From assembly GCA_013399305.1 (NCBI GenBank), contig VXAI01000013.1:8772221-8836220 (forward strand): a DNA stretch of 64,000 nt. Direction: 5' to 3'. This stretch comes from Rostratula benghalensis (lineage: Eukaryota > Chordata > Aves > Charadriiformes > Rostratulidae). The position numbers and the translations under genes were made by a program. Under the pieces are notes generated by a model, which worked only from the letters and a program-made list of their open reading frames with translations, was not told the DNA's origin and did no database searches. Shown here piece by piece: positions 1-13,221 of the stretch; position 1 is the stretch's first letter, and every line of letters starts with the position of its first letter.

Positions 1-2091
1 TTCGTATATTTCTCTCCTCTGCAGGAATATGAACCTACAACCTCTAGAAAAATGCTTAGCTACCAAGATGAGTCTACGTGGAATGATATGACATGAGAAA
101 ATCAAACTTTAATTTCATCCTGTTGAAGTATAAACAGAATAAAATATTAATTGCATTAGAAAAAGCATTGGTTTGGATAAGTATGACTATGACATTCACC
201 TGGGAAAAATGAGGTTTATATTTCTGTCATGCTCCTACTTCTCTAAATTACTTCTCTAAATTTAAATATACCACCAGACTATCATTACTATTGAAAATAG
301 AATTGACCATCATTAAGTTGTGCGGTTCTGAAAAATTTATCTTAAGAACATGTATGTCATACATGGAGAGGTTTCAGGTCTACGGGTCCTAGATTTCAAG
401 TGGAAACAAGCTGGTTTCCCTGCTCCCAAACACAGTTGTCTTCCCAAAAGATAATGACGTAACATTAAAAATGATGACATAGTTTGTGAATGTGGTATTA
501 ATAATATGGAAAATTATGATGATGATATTTGTGAATGTGATATTAAAATTTGCTGAAAGCCAAAAAAAATGGCTTAGTCTGTTAAAGAACTTTTTTTTTC
601 CTACTTTGCAAATTGATCTTACAAATTCAAATAATTGAGATCCAGATTCATAAAACTACTACAGATTTAAGTGTAAAATCTTAAATACTGAAAAAAATGT
701 GAATCCTCTGCTGCATAACACTGAAAACATCACTGCTGTCTCATTATTTTTTTTTTTTTCATATTAAATGGCTTTTGTTAAGGTCTAAAAAAAAACCCTC
801 CTCAGAACCAAAAAAGAAAATTAGATTGCAGGCCTGCTGTGTATATGCAATTATGAACAGAGAATATATATATTATTCTACCTTGTTAATTAAAGGATTT
901 AAGATCAGTTACTCTCTCTACCATCATCTTCCTATGTGGCCTTTCCTAAACCAATTAATCTTACTGAACCTTAGTTGAATTATAGGATGCATGTTTCACA
1001 AAGTTTCAGTGAAGTTAAATACATTACAGATTTGGAGGTCGTTAGATAAGATTAGGTAAGTAATTTACATACAGAAGGAAGGAAAGAACCCTCACTTTTG
1101 GCATGAGTAAGCTCCTGTTGGGACATGTTATGATAACTACTTGCAGCTCTGTTGCTTAGGTGTCCCTGGGTGCTTTGGAATTATGAATATAGATTGGTCT
1201 TTGACAGCAAAAGATGTAATACAGTTTTGGTTTTAGTTTGTTGACATTTTTTCAGTTAAATATCTCATCTTCACTGAATTGTGTCTTCATATGAGAAGCA
1301 ACAGAAAAACAAAGAGGAGATGTGAAATAAATAGCCTCCTCTGTAAAACTGAATGGAAATTTACCACAAGAAAATGAATTTGTGAACCATATGCTTACCT
1401 GTGTAGCTGAAATTCTCTCAGGAAATACGGTCATGTTAAAAAAAGAGAAGGACCTAAGAGAGAAATAAGAACTTTTCAAGATCACAATTTGAAATTATCT
1501 ATCACAAAGCCAGGAAGGGACTTCCAAACCAAAAATAAAAAACAGTTGCAAGACTTCCCTGAGAAGAAGGAGAGCATGTAGTATGAAAAATGGTTACAAA
1601 AGCTAAGGTAGAAGAGGATTTCAGATTTTTAAAAACATTGCTAACAATACATCCTTTTTACTGTTACAGATTATTTCTATTCCATGGTCTAGCACCTAAG
1701 GAAAGTAACTGCTGATCCATGGTCTTATATCAACATTTNAAATATTTTTAATAATTTAAAAATTAATAAATGTATTGAAACCAGGGAAAATTACCTAAGA
1801 AAATAGGAAACATCACTGTTAAGATGAAAGTTTGTGAAAAACATGTCAAGTAAGTCTCAATAAGGTACGGCAGATAATTTGATACTTAAAGTTGGTTTCA
1901 AAAGAGCAAGGCAATATCTTTAAAAAGATCAAAAAAATGGATTTAAAATAAAAACCAGTCAATGTTATTTACACATTACTCATAATGACTGTGGGATTAC
2001 AGTAGACAGGTATTTACATACTGGTCCTAAAGTCTGCTTTTGGGGCTTAACGGAAACTAATTTCAAAGGATTCAGGTCTACATGACTAACT
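1..2091. other. AT-rich non-coding sequence
   Basis: I see no gene here. The stretch is AT-rich with scattered short A and T runs (for example a 13-T run near 747-759) and one ambiguous base at 1739. Open frames are short (under 80 codons) and resemble no protein family. It reads as unique intergenic or intronic DNA. Confidence 0.6.
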
Positions 2092-2300
2092 TGTCATAGA
2101 ATTGTAGAATTGGTTAAGTTGGAAAAGATCTTTACAATTATCAAGTCCAACTATTAGCTTAGCACTGCCATGTTCCCACAAAACTACATCCTTCAGCATT
2201 ACATCTACACATCTTTTAAATTCTTCCAGGGGTGATGAGTCAATCACTTCCCTGGGCAGCCTGTTCCAATGCTTGACAACCCTTTTATCAGGTAAAGGAA
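2092..2300 (-). mobile_element. CR1 LINE 3'-end fragment (5'-truncated)
   Basis: Read on the minus strand this is the extreme 3' end of a CR1 non-LTR retrotransposon. The translated C-terminal tail of ORF2 is visible (HWNRLPREV, then SPLEEFKR). It is followed by the characteristic end with GGACTT, TTTTCCAAC and the short terminal repeat ATTCTACAATTCTATG at 2092-2110 (given here as its complement on the plus strand). There is no poly-A tail, as expected for CR1. About 200 bp survive; the 5' break near 2300 is the usual severe 5' truncation. It is dead as a mobile element. Seen directly: the coding tail and terminal repeat. Known: CR1 dominates bird, turtle and crocodile genomes. Confidence 0.93.
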
Positions 2301-4114
2301 CCAAAGATAACTGGATGTGATACTGACTCCATCATTGCCTTGCAACCTGGTGGTTGCAAGTACTGCATGCCTTATGCCTACTAGCTTGTTAGATTGCTTT
2401 AGCTTGGGAATGTTCTTGGTTGGAATTGGGAAGGAGAGGGAGGGCCTGTGGGTAACTGTGCACATAGAGACAACTGCTAAATTCAGTATTTTAATGTAGT
2501 CAGAAATGACACTGTGTTTACCATAGCCAATTAAATACGAAAGAGTGTATCACATTTCATGTGGGGAAAAAAACCCACATGCTAATGGAGATGCAAAAAC
2601 TGTAGGTGAATTAAGACTACAATAGCTGTTACAAAGGAAAGGCCTTACAATTGTGGACTATGTTAGGGTTAATGATTGGAAGTTCAAAATGTATTTGAGA
2701 AGAAAAAATTGAAGTATTCTACAGAATAAAATATATGCTTTGGCAATGACTTATACAGAACACTAGGCTTACAGAAAAAGCACTGGTCCAGATAAATAAC
2801 TTCTTTATTTATGTCAAGAATTTTTAAAATGCTACATTTAATTTTAATATCATGATGAGAAGTATTTCTCGTGCTTGATAGGCCTCATTACACTACACTG
2901 AATATAGTGTTTGCCTTATTTAACAATTTTTATCAATCATTTAACAATGGATAATGCACTCAATGTCGATAGAAATACAAGTAACAAAGGCACAAGGGTA
3001 CAATTGACTAGGAAAAACAATTTTTGTCTTAGAGCATGGTAATACAACCACAGTGAAATAAGAAAAATGTCTGTTGCTATTAAATGAAATATATCTGGAC
3101 AGTAAGGAGCATTTTAATGAAGTCTAGTTTTATTTTTGTCAATACTCTGAATCATTATGGCTTTTATTTTACATGAATTTATACGTTCTATTTGAAGAAA
3201 ACCTGGGTGTGGCTAACATGTCTGTTAATAAATAGTTCCAGTCACAGTTTATGGGAACCTGCATACATCTCAATTCAGAAGAATAAACTGGTACCTCCAG
3301 ACAAAGTTAATTCTTTTTTGTCCAGGGAAGGCTATGTTTTTTGGAGACCTGAAGTGAATCTAAAACATACTTACAGAAGGGACAGTATGGTATATATGTA
3401 TATCCCACCAAAAAGTCCTAAAAATAAAATTTCAGACTGATAAATTTAATATCCTATCTAATGATAAATTTGAAATTCTTCAGTTTCTCGAGCTTTTACA
3501 TGAAAGCATTAATTACTGTTTCTATGTATAGGTACTAATATTGATCACTAATTTAATCACGTACATTTTCTTTAAACAAAGAGCATGTTAAAATCTCTTC
3601 CTTTGCCTAAGAGAGAACTGAAAGAAGCATAAAGATTTCATATGATGCCATTCCACTGCTGCTGCAAGTTCCTTAGGCCACCAAGGCATAATGAAAGTGT
3701 TTGCATTGCGATAGCTGTTAATCTACTACTGATCATAATATTGTTTTCTTAGAGTTTCTTTAGCCCTGCAAAGTCAAATCATAGAGAAGATCCCATCAGT
3801 CCTTTAAATTGATGTGCTCCAGAAATTCTGGATTATGTTTATCTCTACAACAAAACCCCCCCACAATGACTTGTCTGTTAAGCACTTATGAATCCATATG
3901 AATAATAAAAAATAATATAAATATTCAGCAGCGATCTACCCTGGCAAATGGAATATTTTTGTTTTCCATTAGCCCTTTTAAACTAATTAATGAATTAATG
4001 AGTGAGAAGAAGCAATATCAGACCTCAGTAGACTGAAGTGAGGTCACTTCAGTGCCATTTCCAATTAATGTTAGCATTTTATATGCATTATGTACTATTG
4101 AATGCTGAGTCTTT
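2301..4114. other. AT-rich non-coding sequence
   Basis: Unique-looking AT-rich sequence between the CR1 fragment and a MIR-like SINE. Open frames (for example an 82-codon one at 3192-3440) have no recognisable motif. Nothing else supportable is seen. Confidence 0.55.
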
Positions 4115-4353
4115 GTGGGTTGGGAGTATTTCAGAGCTGGAACAAGGGACCAAGGACCTGGAGCTGGGCTGGTTCAATTCTTTGTTCTTCCACTGACTCA
4201 CCTTGTCTCCTTGGGTGAGCCACCAAAGGTGGCAGCTACTAGTGTACCTACCTGGAGGAGTGATGTGAGGCATAATTAACTAATAGCTTTAAAGCACTGG
4301 GCTATAACCCAATGAAAGGAACAATAGAAGTACAAATCATGTTATTATTTTTT
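4115..4353 (+). mobile_element. MIR-like tRNA-derived SINE, nearly full length
   Basis: An ancient CORE-type SINE in plus orientation. Near 4171-4180 is a B-box-like GGTTCAATTC from the tRNA-derived head. It is followed by the typical MIR body: a 'ttcttccactgactcac' block, then 'ccttgggtgag', a 'ctacctggaggagtgatgtg' block, and the tail 'gcataattaactaatag' then 'taaagcactggg'. The end runs through an 'aatgaaaggaacaatagaag' block into an ATTATT-rich tail at about 4345-4353. This order and spacing match MIR/LFSINE-like elements. Its length of about 240 bp is close to a complete copy. It is heavily mutated and certainly inactive. The exact subfamily is not decided. Confidence 0.75.
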
Positions 4354-4513
4354 TGAAATCTGCATATAAATAGATCACCATATTTGGAGGCCTGTAGATG
4401 GGGGCTTTTTTATGAGACTACTGACAGCCAGCACTTCCAGTTTGCCACGAGGAAGAACTACCAGAGAATAAAATTATTTGTGCAGCTAAGCAATAAAAGA
4501 GAGGCTTCTCTGT

Positions 4514-4618
4514 GGTAATTTTTCAAAATGTTGCATGGGGTTTTAACTGTGTGACTCTTATTGACTTAAATGGGAGTCACGCAGCTAAAAACCCATACAA
4601 CACTTTGAAAATGTATCC
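4514..4618. repeat. ~105-bp imperfect palindrome (hairpin repeat)
   Basis: The left arm (about 4514-4560) and the reverse complement of the right arm (about 4571-4618) match along almost their whole length. 'tttcaaaatgttgcatgggg' pairs with the complement of 'acccatacaacactttgaaa', and 'aactgtgtgactc' pairs with the complement of 'gagtcacgcagct'. The loop is about 10 bases (TTGACTTAAA). The style, with a central ATTGACTT and TTTTGAAAAT at the outer ends, resembles palindromic low-copy or hairpin repeats shared across amniotes that are thought to be remains of non-autonomous DNA transposons. The family name is inferred, not searched. It lies about 160 bp downstream of the MIR. Confidence 0.75.
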
Positions 4619-6221
4619 CTAAGTGTTTTGTCAATAATCGTATGTGAGTAATAAAATGGGATTCATTCTTTTCTACTCAAGACATATAAACATTATGTTT
4701 ATATCAGCACAATTACTGACTTTCTGTAGCTTGATAGCTAGTCTTTAGTCATACTATAATTGGCATCCTGATCGCATAATGTCATTTTAATGTGTTCTTC
4801 AGAACACACATTATATTATTAGATCCTTGCTGTGAAAGAAGTGCAGAACAACTATATCATAAAAAACTGCGATAATGCTAACTCAAAAAATCATTCCCTA
4901 TTCAAAATGCAATACAGATCAGTGTCTATCTGAGTTATAATTTTCTAGAAACATTTTCAAATTGTGAAAACAAGGCTAATTTCTGGGAAAAAAAATAGAT
5001 CCACTGCATACTGCCTAGACACTGAGAAAAAGAACATATGTAATGCCACTGAAAGGACTGTCTCAGGCAGTCATAAGGGAGGAATGCTGTGCCCTCCCTG
5101 ACTGATAGCTTATACTTATGAAACATTTTCACACAAAAAAATCCTCTCTATTCTGATTGGATAATACCAGGTAATTATTCAGAGAAGTCCTCTTTTTGTG
5201 CTATGTCTAATTACCTATAGTCACTCTCCACACCCCTGTTAACTGGCTGATGCCCTTATCCTTTGGTGATTTTGAAAGGATTGACACGCCAAATGCTGGG
5301 ACTTGTAAAATGGATCATGGTTATTGAGGAACAATTATTACTCAATAATCAGTCTGCTATTTCTCATTGATTGCAAAGCAGATCCTGAGTTTAAGCTGAC
5401 TCTCAAGCTATTAAAGATAATTCATAAAAAAAGAAAGGAAAAAACTGTTCCACTGATGAATGCCTGACTAGTAAAGAAGAATATTTGAGAAGTACAGAAG
5501 TCTAAAAGGGTTGGAGAGGCCATGGCTACGATAATGTGCTTAAAGTGCACATATGGAGGAAAAGCTGTGAAGATACCAGCTCACAGAAGAAGCATTCAGA
5601 GGGGCAGGCCACAACAGAGTCATGAGAAGAGACTATAGACTATTTCATTGTTTAATAATCCCATGTACATTGTGATTAGAATATTTTATTAAGACACTAT
5701 CTTCAAGTAGACATAGCTTTTATTTAGCTTATTGTGTAGCTTGTAAACAGAAAATATGAACCTTGGAATCATCATGTTAAGTGATTTTTTTGTAATGGGA
5801 AGTCAGAATAAGATTTATAAACTTACCCACAAAGCTCTGCCAGTATGTGTTAGCCTTGACCTGCCATTATAATCTGCTGCTTCTGCTGAACAGAATCTGC
5901 CAATTGTGTTGTTAGTGGTTATTTTATGAGGTAGACAAATACCTCTTAGAAAATACAATGAGATCATTACAAGAAGCTTATTTTGTTGGAAAGGCTTTAT
6001 ATTTCATATGGCATTTCTTGGTAACTCAGAATATAATGTCTCAGCATTGCAAAAGAAAAAGTGGAGAAATAATTAACAAAAGAATAGGCCTGATTATATT
6101 ATTTTCAGTACATTGGTTGGACTATTAGCATACATAGATGTATTCTTACAGATGTCTGGAAGATGAAAGATGTTTGTCTGAATAAAAAACAAATGGGGAC
6201 CTCTGCTTTTGCTTTCTAGAC
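4619..6221. other. AT-rich non-coding sequence
   Basis: No gene or recognisable repeat. Sequence is AT-rich and looks unique. Confidence 0.55.
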
Positions 6222-6239
6222 AAAAAAAAAAAAAAAAAA
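6222..6239 (+). repeat. poly-A run, 18 A
   Basis: Uninterrupted run of 18 A. The sequence upstream does not show a recognisable SINE, LINE or processed gene copy, so this is best called a mononucleotide repeat. Confidence 0.9.
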
Positions 6240-6425
6240 GATATTGTAAAAGCCTTAGAGCTGCAGTAAGCAACATTACATTAATAGAGATGATCATAAA
6301 TATTTGGTGTGGTTTCTAAGATCTGATTATATTTTAACTCTCAAGTCATCGACATATTCCCTCAGCTAAACAATTCATTTTCATCTGGAGATTTCCATTA
6401 TTTTTCAAGCATAGCTGTCAATAAA

Positions 6426-6447
6426 ATATATATATATATATATATAT
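6426..6447. repeat. (AT)n microsatellite, 11 units
   Basis: Perfect alternating AT dinucleotide tract of about 22 bp, self-complementary and likely length-variable. Confidence 0.95.
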
Positions 6448-8517
6448 TGGTGAAGAATTAGATCCTATGACTACAAGGTGAATAGTGTAAACGTATGGAT
6501 ATTCCATTATTAAAACATTCAGATTTCATGTTTAAGTCTGCAACAGCAGACTCAGAGGATCAGAGTAGGAAGGCTTCATCTAGTGCTGGTCTTACGTCCC
6601 TGAGCATGTCGAGTGCAGGTAAAGCACTCCACCAAAAAATGCCAGCAGCAAAACCAAGCTCTTCCTATACCAAATCTTTTTCTTGCAAATGGGTTGTTCC
6701 ATTCTAATATCTGTGCCTTGTCTTTGTGTCTACAGGCAGGATAAGCAATGCTGAACATACACTAGGCTTGTATTTCTGCCAATACTTTGACAAAGTCCGA
6801 AAGTGGTTTCCAAGTAGGATTAAATGAACCAGCAGCTCTATTTTTCCTGCTGTTATTTTTTCATACTTACTAACAAAGCAGATTTTATTAAAGAACGGAT
6901 TAAATGATAATTTAATGTGTCCTTCCAATTTGTTGTGATGTCTCCAATTTTATTACAAAGTGTGCTTTCCAACTAAAGTACCATGCATTCCTATGTGAAG
7001 TACCATTAATGCAGACAGCATTGTGTACAATTCACAGACCATTCTTAAATTGCCTTGCCTTTAAAACGGTATTGCAATGTAGTCATTTCATAAGCAGTTA
7101 ATGTGATTATGTAAGAACTGTATAATGACTTAACATGATTAGATATCTTATGTTTCTTTTCACAGAATTACCAAGTAAATGTACATGAAACAACATGAAA
7201 TTCTGTAATCAATATGATATATATTGTGTTGATAAAACGGAAGATGAATTTGCTAAAAGTTAGCCTCATCAGCTGTGAATTTCTTTGCTTCCCTCCTGGG
7301 ATGTCTGCTCTGCTGTCACTGCAGAGACTGCTGCTCTTGAGGACACATCAGGGTTAAACTTGAAATCTGTTGAAGCGGAAGTGTGAACAGCCAGCCACAG
7401 CCACATGGAGCTTGGTTTAACCATCTGAGCATTTAATTTGCTTCTCCAGCAGCTTCTGCAGCCCACACTCAGCTCCTTGCTGCTGAAACTGTACTGCCAC
7501 CGGTACTTTTGCTAGCTAGCATTAAAGGTTCTGCAACTTATCCTGAGTGAGCTCCGGTCACAGCAGCACAGGTAGAGCTTTTATGGAAACAGATTAACCA
7601 GAAAAATTCTGAGAGTGTATTGCAGACACTACAGACAACCACAGAAAAGAACAATTGCAATGAAAATTATCATAAATCACTTGACTTGAACAGGCTTCAG
7701 AGGTTTGCTACAGACTGTGTTAATGCTTAATCATTTCAGACAACATATTTAGTCCAAGTCAATGCATGTACCCAGTGTCAAATTCACTACAGGTGTAAGC
7801 AAGCGTGACTTTAATTGAGTCGTGCCTGCTTATATTAGATTTGGCCTAAGCTCGGAATGGCTTTCAGCAGGTGTAGTTTATGGTGCTCCAGATGATTTTT
7901 TTTTTTTTTTTTGCTACAGCATAAAAATAAAAATAAGAAAATACAAGGATGGATTGTGTTATGATGACCACAATCTACAGTTAGAGGTTAGATTTATAGG
8001 AGGCATACAGGCTCTGCAAGCAGATCCACCACATTTCTTTGTAACGTGGTTTTCTAAGTGCTCTGGCAAACCATGTCTGATAAAGGAATTTTCCATTCCT
8101 CCCTTCTCCACCCCAGTCCTCTCTTGCAGGCTGTTGCCTGGCTGCCAGCAGTGGCTGCATGAGTAGTGTATCCATGTGTCAGTCTGCAGCCCAATAGCAG
8201 CACACAGGTCCACTTACAGAAGCACCTTGAGTTTATCAGTTTGTGGAAAGAGCTCCTGGTGTGAGGACATGCTTTCCATTCTGCACCCCCAACACAGAAG
8301 AGGGAGTCCCCAGCAAAGGGCTGGGGCACAGAGGTTAATCTGCAGTGCTGTAATCTCTTCACCACGGCTTCACTCATTGTTTAGACATGGAAGAGCCTGG
8401 GTCCTATGGGAACAGAGACAGCAAAACAGCTGTGTCTTTGGTAGAGAGAGAAGCTGCTTTCTTAAGTCAACAGAAGTAAAAACTCTGGTTTTAAAGACAA
8501 AAAAACCCCCCACCCAC

Positions 8518-8539
8518 CAAACAAACAAACAAACAAAAA
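8518..8539 (+). repeat. (AAAC)n microsatellite
   Basis: About five tandem AAAC units, directly after a C/A-rich stretch at 8502-8517. Confidence 0.85.
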
Positions 8540-11500
8540 CACAGAATGAAAGACCAGTCTTTAACCCCAACTAGTTAAGTCAGGTGAAACAAAGAGAAGT
8601 TGGTTCCTTATACCCTCTCCCAGTTCACCATAAGCACCAGCCACCTTGTAGGCTGACACAATCAGCACTTATTTCTGACAGAGAAAATGCAGTGTGAAAT
8701 TGCATCAAATCTAATTGCATAATTATGGTCCATGAAAACAAGTGTGTGAGTGGATGAGGTATAGTTCAAAAGAACCATGAACAAGTTGGATTTCGTTGTT
8801 GGGTCATGCATTTAAATCCACAGAGCTGCCCCACCCCCCCCTCCTACACACACACTGCACACCATTTTGTTAAACTGCAAATCCACAAATGATAAAGCAG
8901 CTGGTTTGTTTGGGTCAAAGCCCATTGAAACAGGCTGACCCAAGTCTGCTACCCAAAGGGAGGCCATTGTGGATGGGAGCCTGTGCCCTACGAGCCAATT
9001 CCTTTCCCTGTGGCTTGATTTCATTCCTGGAAGCCAGAGAAGTGCTAAAATTGAATGAGAGCTTTACCTGGCTGCCAGTGCCTGTCCTTCTTCCATCCAT
9101 TAACACTCCCTAATCTGAAAAATTTGCCAGCCCTATAGGTTCCCACACCACACACCAGTTATGCTGATTAGAAAATTCACGCTTCAGTATTAGTGCTGAT
9201 TAAAAAGGTTTTCCTGTACTTTATGCAGATGTTGAATATTCATCAACAGTGTCTGGTTTAAGAAATGATAAATAACATCGGAAATAATTCTATAAGTACA
9301 TCAAAAACTTATTTGTAGTATTCAGCAATGTCCCCCTACAGCCTAGTTTATAAACAAATTATCTGAATTATTAATTTATCATGCAGGGACTGCAAAAAAG
9401 GAAAAAAAAAATCCCAGTGGGTTATTACAGCCCTTCACAGGAAACGCATATCTCCTGGCACTAATGACATCATCAATAACAAGAAGTTTATTTCCAAAGA
9501 ACTCAAACCAAAATTTAATTAACTGTATATGATATTTTCAAATTAAATATGAGTTAAGGGGTTCAGAATTGGGATTAATGTAACAGTTCTAAAGTAAATT
9601 ATTCTTCTGGTAGATTAAAAACAATAACAACATCTACAATAAAAGACCTTTCAAACTCCAAAATAAACATACAGTTTAATGGAAAGATTCATTTTGTCTG
9701 CTGACAATATGGAAATGATTTGCTTCTGTCTGGAATTCCCATTTGTTTAAAAGAATCAGTAAGAATGCTGTTAGATAGGGAGCATAGCACGGGTCAGCGG
9801 TGCTGGATCTGCGATGAAAAAGGAAATCTTGCCAATGAAATCCCCACTTTCCCCTACTTTCGCCAGTTTTTCTCTTTCTGGATGGCAACAGCACATAAAG
9901 TACAGAGAGTAATCTACAATGCATGATGACCATTTTGAAGTCATCTTTGAAATAACAAACCAGACATACCAAACACATAATAGAGAACAGGACTACTTGG
10001 ATTTCTACTGAAATTTCCTATGTTTGTTACCAAAGATAATTGGAAAACAAAATAAAATGGAAACCAAATCCAAAAAGTTACCTTATAAAAGGAGAAATAA
10101 TGACATTCATATTTATGACAATACAGAAAAAAGTATTTGATGTTGTGCTGGGGAGGAAAACAAATATTATTAAATCAAAATTTAAAAAGCATGACAAAAA
10201 AGCAATAAAACCCCTACAAGAATGACAAGAATGTGGGCATTCTTCAAATTTCAGAAAAAGATAAAGGATTAGATTTTAGAAATATATCTGGTTTAACTAT
10301 TTGGATATTCAGATAAATGCAGAATTGGCATCAAGTCCTTTTTCATTATTTCCTTTTGGTAGGATGACATTTTTAAAAACACCACCGCATCTTTAAGGCA
10401 ATGAAAAAGTATTGAGCATTTGCAAAAGAAGACAATGAATATGCAGGACAGATGCCACTATGAAAGAGGTCAAAAATTATACCCCTGTCTTTCTCTTCAA
10501 AGGGAAGATAAACATTCTGCAACTGAGGAAACTGCTTTGCCTTTCAGCTTCCTTTGACTCAGTCCTCTTCCAAGGGAGAGATTATTGACAGAAGAAGCAG
10601 GAAACTTGGACATTGATGTTTTGGTGATGAGCAAATTGCTGCTTCTTAGCCCTTTCTGTAGTTCAAGTCTACAGACCTAAAATGACAAACTCGACCAAAC
10701 AATCTCCCTTTCCCATTTCCTTATGGCCACCTTTCTGCTCATGACTTCTGTGAAACGGCAGGCACTCAAAAACTAGGTCTGGATAATTTCCAAGCATTTT
10801 CTTAATAGTGGTGGTGATAAGAACAAAAAGCCAGGAAGCAGTGGTGAAAAAACAGCTCCTTTCCCTTTATGACTTCTTGTGAGCCCTAGAAAATGGAGTC
10901 AATGACAAGAACTGAAGTTTGACACTTCAGAGATTGGTAGGGAAAGAAGATGAGAGGGCATGAAATTATGGAAGAAGATTAAATTTTACCCAGAATTTAC
11001 TGAACTATTATTATTTTTAGAAAACTATTGTAACATAGTAACTGTTTTGTGAAATGCTGAGTGTAAGAGAGGTTTTATGAGACTGTTAAAGGCTAGAGGA
11101 AAATCTTGTCTACAAAGTCACCACAATTATGTACTGATGTGTAAAAAGAGAAAATTATATATAATCGTATGCACAGACCAAACAGCTGAGGTAAAGCCAG
11201 GTGATAATGGCTAAATTATATAAATGCAAAGTTATTGTTATTATTATTGGTGGCAGTGATGGTTGGTTCTTTTACCTCAGCACATAGGAACCACTCTGCT
11301 ACGTACAGTGTATAAAGAATAAAAAATACTTTCTGTCCTAAGAATAAAATCATTTAAGGTTTCACTGTGTATTTTTCACTTTCCTAAGCCAAAAATTTAT
11401 ATTCCAAAAATCTGTGTAGTATCAGAAAGTCATTAAAATCAGACAACCACAGAAACATTACTTAATTTTCATCATATTATTTCTATTCCCATACTCCTGC

Positions 11501-11631
11501 TGATTTCATTAGCCTAGTTACTCCAGCCATTGTAAACAGAAACTGGCATCAGCCTGAGATGCTGATGGTCATTTTTTGCTGCACATAAAAGTGTGGGAAC
11601 CTGTATTTTACAACCTTACAAGGCTACCAGG

Positions 11632-11656
11632 AAAAAAAAAAAAAAAAAAAAAAAAA
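11632..11656 (+). repeat. poly-A run, 25 A
   Basis: Uninterrupted run of 25 A with no recognisable retroelement upstream. Confidence 0.9.
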
Positions 11657-13221
11657 GATATTCCACCTTTCCAAAAGTATTATGGCTTGTTCCTAGTGCT
11701 GTAGAACAAACAACACCAAGTGTTCTGGCATAGGATACAAGCTCTAGGAAGCCTGGATGGGCTAAATGCTAGATCTTTTAAGAAATTTTAATGTTGTGCA
11801 GTTAGAAATGTAGAAATGTGGAAAATGCACAACAAATAGATACAGGGTAAAGTACTACCTGCAGTCAGTGATATTCTGCAAATAATTCTTATTTGGCAAC
11901 ACTTATGGTGAGGACGGGATACTGGGAAGACACAAGGGGGTCCATGCTGGGAGCTGAATAGGCAGAATGTGATTTTCTTCCTCTGTCTACTCTGCCTGTG
12001 CCATAAGCAATTTGAATTGGCACTAATTCTTTCCAGGTGTTTGAACAGAGGCCATCAGGAGGGGAGCTGGTTTCAGGAGTGACCTTGATGTGCTACTGTA
12101 ATGAAACCAGTAGAAATTAACGTTTACTTACTCATGTCTTTGCCAAACATAAGCAATACAGCTGTGTCAAATTCTTACCATCCTCTTCACTGGAAACATA
12201 ACTAGAGACTGTTAAAATCCCTTACAACATATTTAGGCAACAAAATGCATAGTACAGAACTGATTTCAAGGGGAAAAAAAAGCATACAATCTTGCTTGGA
12301 GCTTGCTGAGATTATTATTTTTTTTTACAGAAAAAAAGGTACTGTATACCATGTAAATTGCCATAGTAAGGTCTTGTACAGTATGGATATTTTAAATACA
12401 CATGGTGTACTAAAAATGTAAATTATCATAACTACACTTCACATAAAATAAATATTGTATTGTGTGTAAGATGTTGGCATTGTGCTAAAACATACTCCAA
12501 ATAAAGTGAATGTGATATTTAATATATATATAGGTTCATATCAAGTTTCTGTAAAAATAATATAAAGTCTCTCATTCAAGAGGTCTACGGGGAAAAAGCA
12601 GAATATTAATTTTCATGGTACTCCATTCCAGTGTTTCCATAAGTATTATGTGTCTGTGTCTACATAAAACTCTTGCTACATACTAGGACCACTATAGCTG
12701 AAAATGTTCCATGAACTGAACAGGAATCTTTCCATTCCCAAAGTGCCAAATAGCAGGTCACCTCAAATGGATGGTGAAAAGCATAATTATGAGTGTATTT
12801 CAATATCTGCAATGAATTCAGCTCTGAAAGCTTTACATTGTTTGTATCTTATATTCCAGTTATAAATAATTTTTTTAAGTTGCTGTATACCTCAAAAAGA
12901 ATATTAAAACTTCAAAGTAATATATATGTTTATTATGTTACCATGACATACCACATTATGGAGGTGTGTATAATTTTGATGGCCAAAAATGTGTATTTAA
13001 AGAGTAAGAAATCATGAATTATTGTTATTAAATTTGCATTACATTTTCCATTAAAATTTTCACAAAGTCCTATAGACTGATGAAGTTAAGTTAAAACCAG
13101 CATTCAACACAAGGCCCTTTATATAAGCTGAACAATTAGCAAAATATTAAAAGATGCCCTAAAAGGTACACCTACTGTGTATAATACAATCTGCAGTAAT
13201 ACCATCAGTATTAAAATAAGC

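Larger units (their letters stand above)
6448..13221. other. Unique non-coding sequence with simple repeats
   Basis: About 6.8 kb without a recognisable gene. Contents seen: a 17-T run (7896-7912), an AAAC microsatellite (8518-8539), a short CA run with a neighbouring C-rich tract (8824-8852), a perfect palindrome TGAATATTCA at 9233-9242 inside a larger near-palindrome, and a 25-A run (11632-11656). The segment at 7822-8574 is somewhat richer in GC and gives open frames of 114 and 132 codons on the plus strand, but these have no family motifs and end in low-complexity sequence. Around 12340-12520 several AATAAA or AATAAA-like hexamers occur in AT-rich DNA; without an upstream exon they do not support a 3' end. 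Confidence 0.5.

Noticed and set aside
8176..8574. 132-codon plus-strand frame
   Set aside because: No domain; the C-terminus is translated AAAC simple repeat and C-rich sequence. Treated as chance.
8824..8852. C-rich tract considered as a minus-strand G-quadruplex
   Set aside because: It has only two long C runs plus a CC, and lacks four separate runs of three.
12340..12520. AT-rich stretch with AATAAA-like hexamers that looks like a 3' UTR end
   Set aside because: Such hexamers are common by chance in this base composition, and no upstream coding exon is recognised.
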